Shown one piece after another: positions 53,420-61,084 of a stretch of DNA of 64,000 bases. The DNA comes from UBA961 sp014191195. GTDB taxonomy: Bacteria > Bacteroidota > Ignavibacteria > Kapaibacteriales > UBA961. The translations under genes were made by a program, and so were the position numbers. Below the pieces are notes generated by a model. That model did not search any database. It was not told the origin of the DNA and worked only from the letters and a program-made list of their open reading frames with translations. Within the stretch, counting starts at the first letter, position 1, and each line of letters starts with the position of its first letter. The stretch is taken from contig OZ123195.1 in NCBI GenBank assembly GCA_964204605.1, positions 372,001 to 436,000 on the forward strand, read 5' to 3'.

Positions 53420-54505
53420 ATGAATGATGATATAAACCCAAATACAAATCCCGATAATTTCGGAGGATTTGATGATTCGGATGGACAAACATTTTCCGGT
53501 TCTGGTTCGTCTAAAAATTCATCCCTAGGAAAAAGTTCTATGAATTCTGAACAAAATCAAGATAAGCCATTTTCAGGTACAATCAATTCTGAAAAAAAAG
53601 GTGGCTTTATATCATATATAAATCCAGAATCAAGTACGATGTCTTCAGATGATCAAGCACCAAAGAATTCTGGAAATAATTGGATCAAAGTAATAGCAGC
53701 AATTTTATTGATTTCTGGACTAATCTACTTTTTGATTCCTGATTCACCTAAAAGTCAGCCTGAAATTGTAATAGACACTACAGTGCAAACTGAAAATAAT
53801 GAAGGCTCAAATCCTGATGTCGTAGAGATTGATTCTCAAGTTGTTATTCTAAGAAATACAATTATTCAAGATTCTATAACAAGAGTTCAAGATTCTATAA
53901 CAAGAGCAGAATTATCACAAGGCAAACCTTTAGATAATAATTCTTCCGAATCAATATCTGATAGTAAACCTGTGATTGAAGAAAAAATTCAAGAAAAACC
54001 TCAATCTCCGAAGGTTAAATCTGATAAGGGTAAAAACAATAGAATAGTACTGAAAGATGTGAAAGTTGTAGATAAAAAGGAAGATAAAGTTAAAAATAAT
54101 AGCAAAGCAGATATTATCAAACAAACTTTTTTAGACCCAGCAACACCTTCAAAAGAGAAAATTACATCTAAGATAAATTCTAAGATTGAAGAAAAATTGA
54201 GTCCTAAATCAAAGGAAATCAATAAGTCAAATAAAGACTTAATAGTCAATAAAGAGACAAAAAAGTCATCAGTTAAAGCTATTTACTCGGTACAAGTGTA
54301 TGCTACTCCAAGTAAAGATGATGCAAATGAAGCATTGAAGAAGTTAAAATCTAGAGGTCAATCAAGTGCCTATATAAGTATGTATAAAAATAGAGGTACA
54401 AATTGGTATAGAGTTCGTTTTGGTGGTTTTGAAAGCAGAGAATCTGCGCAATCTGCTGCAAAAAAAGCAGGTTATAATCAAGCATGGATAGATAGACTTG
54501 AATAA
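53420..54505 (+). CDS. SPOR domain membrane protein
   Basis: A 361-residue protein with a single membrane helix at about 90-107. A low-complexity Ser/Asn/Gly-rich cytoplasmic N-terminus precedes it, and a long Lys/Glu/Ser-rich linker follows. A C-terminal SPOR domain (about 285-361: YSVQVYATPSKDDANEALKKLKS...NWYRVRFGGFESRESAQ) binds denuded peptidoglycan at division septa in known members. A small tandem repeat (IQDSITRVQDSITRAE) lies in the linker. It is placed between the barrel and TonB-like genes. Confidence 0.87.
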   Translation: MNDDINPNTNPDNFGGFDDSDGQTFSGSGSSKNSSLGKSSMNSEQNQDKPFSGTINSEKKGGFISYINPESSTMSSDDQAPKNSGNNWIKVIAAILLISGLIYFLIPDSPKSQPEIVIDTTVQTENNEGSNPDVVEIDSQVVILRNTIIQDSITRVQDSITRAELSQGKPLDNNSSESISDSKPVIEEKIQEKPQSPKVKSDKGKNNRIVLKDVKVVDKKEDKVKNNSKADIIKQTFLDPATPSKEKITSKINSKIEEKLSPKSKEINKSNKDLIVNKETKKSSVKAIYSVQVYATPSKDDANEALKKLKSRGQSSAYISMYKNRGTNWYRVRFGGFESRESAQSAAKKAGYNQAWIDRLE

Positions 54506-54514
54506 AAATTTCCT

Positions 54515-55273
54515 ATGAGTTATCATGCAAGAAATACTGAAAATAATGCACGTGTAAATTTTGTTTTTATGTGGGACAAATTTACAGTAAGGGGCTTTGT
54601 GTATGCATTTATTTGTATGGTGATATTATTGATAATTTTTACATTTACCAAAGTAGTAATTGATCCAATCAAGATTGAACAAATTTCGCATCCAATAATT
54701 CTTCTCAATTTGGGTGAAGGAGATGGTACTGGTAAAAGAAAAGGTAATCTAACAGCCGAGGGTATTTCTTCATCAGGTAAAAAGCCATCTAATCCTCTAG
54801 AAGATGCTAGTAAAGATAATTCAGCATCTTCTGCAAATGATCCAACAAAAAGTAATAGCTTGATTGCAAAAGATAAAGTTTCAGAAAGTAATAAAACTGA
54901 TAAGGATAGTGTATCTGGTGGTGAAAAAACAATAGGGAATGGAGCTGGTGCTGGGACTGGCCTTGGTGATAAGGGAATAGGAACTGGTTTAGGATTAGGA
55001 TTAGGAGACATCGAATGGGGCGGTGGAGGTAATCGAACTGTATTAAGTAAAGTGTTACCTAAAAGTCCTAATAAGCTTGATAGAAATGTCCAATTAAAAG
55101 TAAAGTTTACTGTATTAGCCGATGGCACAGTTGCAAATATGAAGCCAATGCAAAAAGGTGATCCATTACTTGAACAACAGTCATTAATGGCATTAAAGCG
55201 TTGGCGATTTAATAAGATAGCAGATGGTGTAGAAATGTCTGGAATAATAACATTTAGTTTTAAAATGGATTGA
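54515..55273 (+). CDS. TonB-like energy-transducing protein
   Basis: A 252-residue protein with one membrane helix (about 27-50) near the N-terminus. A Ser/Lys/Gly-rich spacer follows, including a glycine-rich stretch (GAGAGTGLGDKGIGTGLGLGLGD). The C-terminal domain (about 185-252: NVQLKVKFTVLADGTVANMKPMQKGDPLLEQQSLMALKRWRFNKIADG) is TonB-like. It probably couples the proton motive force to the outer-membrane barrel encoded upstream. ExbB and ExbD are not in the window. It starts 9 bases after the SPOR gene. Confidence 0.82.
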   Translation: MSYHARNTENNARVNFVFMWDKFTVRGFVYAFICMVILLIIFTFTKVVIDPIKIEQISHPIILLNLGEGDGTGKRKGNLTAEGISSSGKKPSNPLEDASKDNSASSANDPTKSNSLIAKDKVSESNKTDKDSVSGGEKTIGNGAGAGTGLGDKGIGTGLGLGLGDIEWGGGGNRTVLSKVLPKSPNKLDRNVQLKVKFTVLADGTVANMKPMQKGDPLLEQQSLMALKRWRFNKIADGVEMSGIITFSFKMD

Positions 55274-55281
55274 AAGTATAA

Positions 55282-55467
55282 ATGGAACAGATATCAAGTA
55301 TATATAATTGGTTTGTATCTTTAGGAGCTTTTCCTTTACTTATCATAGCGATTATTATTATTGTCGTACTCTTCAAGTTAGCGCGGACATTCATTAAATT
55401 TGCATTCACCATTTGTGCACTCATAATTCTCATACTTGTTATCTTAAAACTAGTGAATAATCAATAA
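55282..55467 (+). CDS. Small two-helix membrane protein, unknown function
   Basis: A 61-residue protein made almost entirely of two hydrophobic segments (about 14-32 and 37-57) separated by KLARTFIK. It follows the TonB-like gene by 8 bases on the same strand and is probably the last member of that operon. No family is recognised. Confidence 0.6.
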   Translation: MEQISSIYNWFVSLGAFPLLIIAIIIIVVLFKLARTFIKFAFTICALIILILVILKLVNNQ

Positions 55468-55497
55468 TTCACTTACTCTATATAATCGGATTTTACC

Positions 55498-56838
55498 ATG
55501 GCTCAAACAATTGGAATAATTGGAACAGGATATGTAGGACTAGTTACCGGAACTTGTTTTGCAGAAAGTGGAAATACAGTGATATGTGTTGATGTTAATG
55601 TAGATAAAGTTAATAAGCTTAAGCTTGGTATCATGCCAATTTATGAACCTGGTTTAGAACATTTATTAGAAAGAAATATTAGTAATGGAAGATTGCATTT
55701 TACAAATGATCTTGAATATGCAACAAAATCATGTGAGATATTATTTCTTTGTTTACCAACTCCGCCTGGCGAGGATGGATCTGCAGATTTAAATTATGTT
55801 CTGGACGCTGCTAAAGATATATCTGTTTTTATCAAATCAAATAATATTAAAGAACCTAGAATATTAGTAAATAAAAGCACTGTACCTGTGGCTACATCTG
55901 AAAGAGTTCGGGCGGTATGCCAACAATATGCTCCAGGATTTACTATAGAAATTGTTAGTAATCCAGAATTTCTCAGAGAAGGGTTTGCAGTTGAAGATTT
56001 TATGAAACCCGATAGAGTTGTAGTGGGAACTAGCAATGCATATGCAGAAAAAGCAATGAAGGATTTATATGAACCATTTCTAAGAAGTGGTAATCCGATG
56101 TATGTTATGGACGAAAAAAGTGCAGAGATTACAAAATATGCAGCTAATTGTTTTTTAGCTATGAGAATCTCATTTATGAATGAATTGTCCGGTTATTGTG
56201 AAGCAATTGGTGCTGATATAGAAAATGTAAGAATTGGAATAGGTTCTGATACTAGAATTGGCAAAAGATTCTTATTTGCTGGTATTGGTTATGGTGGAAG
56301 CTGTTTTCCAAAAGATGTAAAAGCATTACTATATTCTACAGATTCAGTAGGAACCCCCTTAGGTATCATACATGCAGTTGAAGCTGCTAATACATTCCAG
56401 ACAGATAGATTTATACTTAATATCATGAACCGTTTAGGAAATCTTAAAGGCATTAAGATTGCAGTATGGGGTTTAGCTTTTAAGCCTAATACAGATGATG
56501 TAAGGGAAGCCCCTGCATATAAGATTATAGACTCATTACTGAAACAAGAAGCTAATATTCATGTCTATGATCCTGAAGCAATGCCAAATACAAAACATAT
56601 ATATGCAGATACTTTACATTATGGATCAAATTCATATGATGTACTGACAGACGCGGCAGTATTAATTATTGCAACAGAATGGAATGAGTTTAGAAAGCCA
56701 GACTTTGCTTTAATGAAACATAATATGGCAATGCCCATAATATTTGATGGAAGAAATTTATATGAGCCAAATTCTATAGCTGATCTAGGATTTGAATATC
56801 ATAGTATAGGAAGAAAAATAGTCGGATCTTTACAATAA
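55498..56838 (+). CDS. ugd: UDP-glucose/GDP-mannose dehydrogenase family protein, probable Ugd
   Basis: A 446-residue NAD-dependent sugar-nucleotide dehydrogenase. The N-terminal NAD-binding GTGYVGLVTGTCFAESG, the central VNKSTVPVATSERV and NPEFLREGFAVEDFMKPDRVV, and the catalytic Cys269 in GGSCFPKD match UDP-glucose 6-dehydrogenase. The C-terminal WGLAFKPNTDDVREAPA is typical. The enzyme would make UDP-glucuronate for exopolysaccharide or lipopolysaccharide. The glycosyltransferase gene follows 29 bases downstream. Confidence 0.93.
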   Translation: MAQTIGIIGTGYVGLVTGTCFAESGNTVICVDVNVDKVNKLKLGIMPIYEPGLEHLLERNISNGRLHFTNDLEYATKSCEILFLCLPTPPGEDGSADLNYVLDAAKDISVFIKSNNIKEPRILVNKSTVPVATSERVRAVCQQYAPGFTIEIVSNPEFLREGFAVEDFMKPDRVVVGTSNAYAEKAMKDLYEPFLRSGNPMYVMDEKSAEITKYAANCFLAMRISFMNELSGYCEAIGADIENVRIGIGSDTRIGKRFLFAGIGYGGSCFPKDVKALLYSTDSVGTPLGIIHAVEAANTFQTDRFILNIMNRLGNLKGIKIAVWGLAFKPNTDDVREAPAYKIIDSLLKQEANIHVYDPEAMPNTKHIYADTLHYGSNSYDVLTDAAVLIIATEWNEFRKPDFALMKHNMAMPIIFDGRNLYEPNSIADLGFEYHSIGRKIVGSLQ

Positions 56839-56867
56839 GTACTGATTATCTCACCTTTAGATGATAT

Positions 56868-57968
56868 ATGTCTATTTTCTTTCTCATTGTTGCAGGACTA
56901 TTTACAGTAAAAGCTTTGCTATTTATAGTTGCAGCTACATTAGAGCGTACAAAAGCAAGAAAAAGACCATCCAATCAATCATTGCTTAAAATATCGGTTA
57001 TCGTTCCAGCTAGAAATGAAGAAGATAATCTTGCAATATGTTTACATTCTCTTCTACAAAGTACATATCGCAATTATGATATTATTGTCGTAAATGATAG
57101 ATCATCAGATAAAACAGGGGAAATAGCAAATACTTTTGCTGCTAAGTATCCACAAGTTACAGTTATACATGCAATAGAAGAAAGAGAAGGTAATCTTAAA
57201 GGCAAACCTGGTGCTTTACATTTAGGTATACTCCATTCTCACAGTGATATAATAATGATGACAGATGCCGACTGTACGGTTGCAGACACATGGATAGAAT
57301 CAATTGCAAAACAATTTAATAATCCCAATGTTGGATTAGTTGCTTCTTATACAGTGGTTCAAGGGGAATCATTTTTTCAACATATGCAAGACATGGAATG
57401 GCTAATGAATCATACATTAGCTTGTATTGGTGTTTCTTTAGACCAACCATTAGGATGCTTTGGCAATAATTTATCGATTAGACTTGCTGTTTACCAACAG
57501 ATAGGTGGCTATCCTGGCATTCCATTTTCAGTTACAGAAGATTTAACATTACTACAAACTGTTCATAAATCTGGATGGAAAATAATGTATCCATGCGATC
57601 AAGAATGTGCAGTTGAAACAAAACCATGCATAAATTGGTCTGATTTTATTAAGCAACTTCATCGTTGGGTAAAGGGTTCAAATAGATTAGGTTGGAGAAA
57701 ACATATTTTTGTTTTCTTTGCATTTATGTTCTGGGCTTTTTTAGCATATGCATTATATAATCATGCATGGAATGAGCTTATAATGATCTTGACTATTAGA
57801 ATAATGGGAGACTATATTCTAGTTATACCATCATTGGCCGCACTTAAAAGAATGAATAAAATTGCCTATGTATTTCCTGGAATGATCTTTATGATGATAA
57901 TAGAAGCAGTTATTCCATTCTTATTCTTAAAGAAATCAGTTATATGGAAAGGGCAAAAATTCACCTAA
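56868..57968 (+). CDS. Family 2 glycosyltransferase, membrane-bound
   Basis: A 366-residue GT-A glycosyltransferase. Motifs are ISVIVPARNEEDNL, VVNDRSSDKTG, the DAD metal motif in MMTDADC, the acid/base TED, and QLHRWVKGS, the QxxRW motif of processive glycosyltransferases. A hydrophobic segment lies at the N-terminus, and several are at the C-terminus (about 280-360). It likely transfers a sugar to a lipid or growing surface polysaccharide. Its stop lies inside a palindrome shared with the convergent pyrG. Confidence 0.88.
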   Translation: MSIFFLIVAGLFTVKALLFIVAATLERTKARKRPSNQSLLKISVIVPARNEEDNLAICLHSLLQSTYRNYDIIVVNDRSSDKTGEIANTFAAKYPQVTVIHAIEEREGNLKGKPGALHLGILHSHSDIIMMTDADCTVADTWIESIAKQFNNPNVGLVASYTVVQGESFFQHMQDMEWLMNHTLACIGVSLDQPLGCFGNNLSIRLAVYQQIGGYPGIPFSVTEDLTLLQTVHKSGWKIMYPCDQECAVETKPCINWSDFIKQLHRWVKGSNRLGWRKHIFVFFAFMFWAFLAYALYNHAWNELIMILTIRIMGDYILVIPSLAALKRMNKIAYVFPGMIFMMIIEAVIPFLFLKKSVIWKGQKFT

Positions 57969-57992
57969 AAAAGTAATTACTCTTTTAGGTGA
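57961..57992. terminator. Shared palindrome between convergent glycosyltransferase and pyrG genes
   Basis: TCACCTAAAA and TTTTAGGTGA form a perfect 10-base inverted repeat around an inner palindrome AGTAATTACT, giving a 32-base near-perfect hairpin. It contains the stop codons of both convergent genes. It probably acts as a bidirectional terminator or transcript end-stabiliser, although no long T run follows on the plus strand. Confidence 0.55.
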
Positions 57993-59604
57993 TCAATATT
58001 GATTTCTTATTCGATAAAGCAGCCTTCACAAAATCTATGAATAGTGGATGTCCTTTAACTGCTCGTGATTTATATTCAGGATGAAACTGAACACCAACAA
58101 ACCAAGGATGATTTTTTAATTCAATAATTTCAATTAAAGTAGTATCAGGAGAAACACCACTTAATTTCATACCGTATTGCTCTAATATAGTGCGATAAGC
58201 ATTATTGAACTCATATCTGTGACGATGTCTTTCTTGGATAGATTCTGTACCATAAGCTGCATATGCTAAAGTACCTTTTCTGATATTACATGGATAAGAA
58301 CCTAAACGCATTGTTCCACCCTTATCCGTGATATTTTTTTGCGAAGACATTAGATTAATTACCAAATTCTTTCCTTTTTTAAATTCTCCAGAATTTGCAT
58401 CTTTCATATTAGCTACATTACGAGCAAATTCGATTACTGCGCATTGCATACCCAAGCAAATACCAAAAAATGGGATAGAATGTTCTCTAGAAAATCTAAT
58501 TGCTTCAATTTTCCCTTCAATTCCTCTGTTTCCAAAACCGGGTGCAACCAGAATACCATCCAAACCCTTTAAAGATTGAGCAGCATTGTTTTTTTGTATT
58601 GTTTCTGAATCTATCCAAACAATATCAACATTGGTATTATTAATAGCACCAGCATGAATCAGTGCCTCAAGAATACTTTTATACGAATCTTTAACTTGAT
58701 TGTATTTACCAACTAAACCAATTGTGACAGAAAACTTAGGATTTTTAATACGAGTAACAAATGTATTCCATGTTTCTAGATCAAGTTTTCCAACAGGCAT
58801 ACCAAATTTACGTAGAACAATTTGATCAAGGTTCTTTTTAGCAAGACTTATAGGAACTTCATAGATAGTTTCTGCATCCATAACTTCAATTACTGAATCT
58901 TCTTCGACATTACAGAATAAGGCAATTTTTGAAGTAATTTCTTTATTTAATGGTAATTCCGTTCTACATAACAAAATATCTGGTCTTATACCCATTTCCA
59001 TAAGCAATTTAGCCGAATGTTGTGTCGGCTTTGTTTTTAACTCACCTGCAGATTTAATATATGGAACATAGGTAAGATGAATATTCAATGTATTCTTGGG
59101 CCCTCTCTCTAGGCAAATTTGTCTAACGGTTTCCATGAAAGGTAAAGATTCTATATCGCCTACAGTGCCCCCAATTTCTATGATAACGATATCATATTGC
59201 TTATCGAAAATTGTCATACGACGTTTAATTTCATCAGTTATATGAGGAATCACTTGAACTGTTTTTCCTAAATAACTACCTTCTCTTTCTTTTTGAATAA
59301 CTTCAAAGTACACTTGCCCCGAAGATACACTATTATAACGTGTCCCAGATATATCTAAATATCGTTCATAATGGCCTAAATCTAAATCACATTCAGCACC
59401 ATCATCAGTTACATATACTTCACCATGTTGTTGTGGACTCATTGTTCCTGGATCAACATTAATATATGGATCAAATTTCATGATTGTTACTGATAATCCT
59501 CTTTGTTTTAACAATAAACCTAAAGAGGCCGAAGCAATTCCTTTTCCTAAAGAGGAAAGTACACCACCAGAAATGAATATAAACTTAGTTTTTTTAACTG
59601 CCAT
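57985..59604 (-). CDS. pyrG: CTP synthase
   Basis: A 539-residue CTP synthase that converts UTP to CTP using ATP and glutamine. The N-terminal synthase domain begins MAVKKTKFIFISGGVLSSLGKGI and contains the nucleotide-binding VNVDPGTMSPQQHGEVYV and DGAECDLDLGHYERY. The C-terminal class I glutamine amidotransferase domain has the nucleophile in GICLGMQC and the His/Glu in FHPEYKS. ATG 59604 is the start, since the frame upstream of it is not conserved and MAVKKTK is the usual beginning. Confidence 0.97.
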   Translation of the reverse strand: MAVKKTKFIFISGGVLSSLGKGIASASLGLLLKQRGLSVTIMKFDPYINVDPGTMSPQQHGEVYVTDDGAECDLDLGHYERYLDISGTRYNSVSSGQVYFEVIQKEREGSYLGKTVQVIPHITDEIKRRMTIFDKQYDIVIIEIGGTVGDIESLPFMETVRQICLERGPKNTLNIHLTYVPYIKSAGELKTKPTQHSAKLLMEMGIRPDILLCRTELPLNKEITSKIALFCNVEEDSVIEVMDAETIYEVPISLAKKNLDQIVLRKFGMPVGKLDLETWNTFVTRIKNPKFSVTIGLVGKYNQVKDSYKSILEALIHAGAINNTNVDIVWIDSETIQKNNAAQSLKGLDGILVAPGFGNRGIEGKIEAIRFSREHSIPFFGICLGMQCAVIEFARNVANMKDANSGEFKKGKNLVINLMSSQKNITDKGGTMRLGSYPCNIRKGTLAYAAYGTESIQERHRHRYEFNNAYRTILEQYGMKLSGVSPDTTLIEIIELKNHPWFVGVQFHPEYKSRAVKGHPLFIDFVKAALSNKKSILIT

Positions 59605-59655
59605 GATAATTTGCTGTTTTTTTGTAAAAATGTATGTTCTGAAATGATTGCTTAT

Positions 59656-59698
59656 AAAAAGAGAAGGAGACCCGAAGCCAATGTGATTTCGCGTCTCC
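59656..59698 (-). terminator. Rho-independent terminator after icd
   Basis: On the minus strand GGAGAC-G-CGAA and TTCG-G-GTCTCC pair around an 11-base loop and run into TTCTCTTTTT. It lies about 20 bases after the icd stop and separates it from pyrG. Confidence 0.82.
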
Positions 59699-59719
59699 CT
59701 ATAATGTTCGCGATATATA

Positions 59720-60988
59720 TTACATATGGCTAATAACTGCATCACCGAATTCTGAACATTTCACTTCTGTTGCACCTTCCATCAAACGTGCGAAATCATA
59801 TGTTACAGTTTTAGCAGTAATTGCACCATTCATACCTTTGATAATGAGATCGGCTGCTTCATTCCATCCTAAATATCTAAACATCATTTCACCAGATAGA
59901 ATTACAGAGCCCGGATTTACTTTGTCTAAACCAGCATATTTTGGCGCTGTTCCATGAGTTGCCTCAAAAATAGCATAACCATTATCATAATTAATATTGG
60001 CCCCAGGTGCAATTCCAATACCTCCAACCTGAGCTGCTAGAGCATCACTGATATAGTCACCATTTAAATTCATTGTAGCAATAACGTCGTATTCTTCTGG
60101 CCTTGTTAATATCTGCTGCAAAAAAGCATCTGCTATTGAATCTTTAACAAGAATTTTATCTCCTGGTTTTCCTCCGCAATCATCCCAACCTACCGCTACA
60201 TCGCTAAATTCTTCTCGAACTAATTCATAACCCCAATCACGAAATGCACCAGATGTAAATTTCATGATATTGCCTTTATGAACTAATGTTACACTACTTT
60301 TACCTTGGCTTAATGCGTATTTAAGCGCCGCTCTTATCAAACGTTTAGAGCCCGGAGCAGAAACTGGTTTGATGCCTAATCCAACTAAATCAGGAGCTTC
60401 TTGAGCAAAGCGAATCTTTTTATAAAATGCAGGAAATTCTGTGTGTAAGAAATCGAGCATTTTTTTTGCACCTGTACTACCAGCTTTGAACTCTATACCT
60501 GCATAAATATCTTCTGTATTTTCTCTAAAAATAACCATATCTACTTTTTCAGGATGCTTAACTGGCGAAGGTACTCCTTTAAAATATTTTATGGGCCTTA
60601 AGCATACATATAAATCCATCAACTGACGTAATGCCACGTTTATAGACGTTATGCCACCTCCTACAGGAGTAGTTAAAGGGCCTTTGATGCCTACTATATA
60701 TTCACGTAAAGCTGTTAATGTATCTTCTGGTAACCACGTATTTTCGCCATACACTGTATTCGATTTTTCACCAGCAAATACTTCAAACCATTCTATAGAT
60801 TTTGTTCCACCATATGCTTTTGCTACAGCTGCATCCAATACTTTTACAGAAGCTGCCCAAATATCAGGGCCTGTTCCATCTCCTTCTATAAAAGGAATAA
60901 TAGGATTATTAGGTACAATTAAACTGCCATCGGCACCAACTGTAATATTCTGACCTTTTGTAGGTGGAATTAATTTTAAATAGCTCAT
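59720..60988 (-). CDS. icd: NADP-dependent isocitrate dehydrogenase
   Basis: A 422-residue isocitrate dehydrogenase of the E. coli type, converting isocitrate to 2-oxoglutarate in the TCA cycle. Seen are PIIPFIEGDGTGPDIW, the substrate loop with TSINVALRQ (its Ser is the phosphorylation site in E. coli), FRENTEDIYAGIEF, HKGNIMKFTSGAFRDWGYE and the metal-binding MNLNGDYISDALA. The C-terminal ATHGTAPKYAG fits the nucleotide site. ATG 60988 is preferred to TTG 61000. It is followed by its own terminator. Confidence 0.96.
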   Translation of the reverse strand: MSYLKLIPPTKGQNITVGADGSLIVPNNPIIPFIEGDGTGPDIWAASVKVLDAAVAKAYGGTKSIEWFEVFAGEKSNTVYGENTWLPEDTLTALREYIVGIKGPLTTPVGGGITSINVALRQLMDLYVCLRPIKYFKGVPSPVKHPEKVDMVIFRENTEDIYAGIEFKAGSTGAKKMLDFLHTEFPAFYKKIRFAQEAPDLVGLGIKPVSAPGSKRLIRAALKYALSQGKSSVTLVHKGNIMKFTSGAFRDWGYELVREEFSDVAVGWDDCGGKPGDKILVKDSIADAFLQQILTRPEEYDVIATMNLNGDYISDALAAQVGGIGIAPGANINYDNGYAIFEATHGTAPKYAGLDKVNPGSVILSGEMMFRYLGWNEAADLIIKGMNGAITAKTVTYDFARLMEGATEVKCSEFGDAVISHM

Positions 60989-61084
60989 ATGTAGATCCAA
61001 TCACGGGTAAAAAATCTTTTCACAAAATTAGAGATTTAACATGAATTGTACGCTGTTACTCTCTTTAAAAATCAAAAATATATA

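Noticed and set aside
54523..55128. 201-residue minus-strand open frame opposite the TonB-like gene
   Set aside because: It mirrors the Gly/Ser-rich spacer of the real gene, is rich in Pro and Ser, shows no family resemblance and has no independent context.
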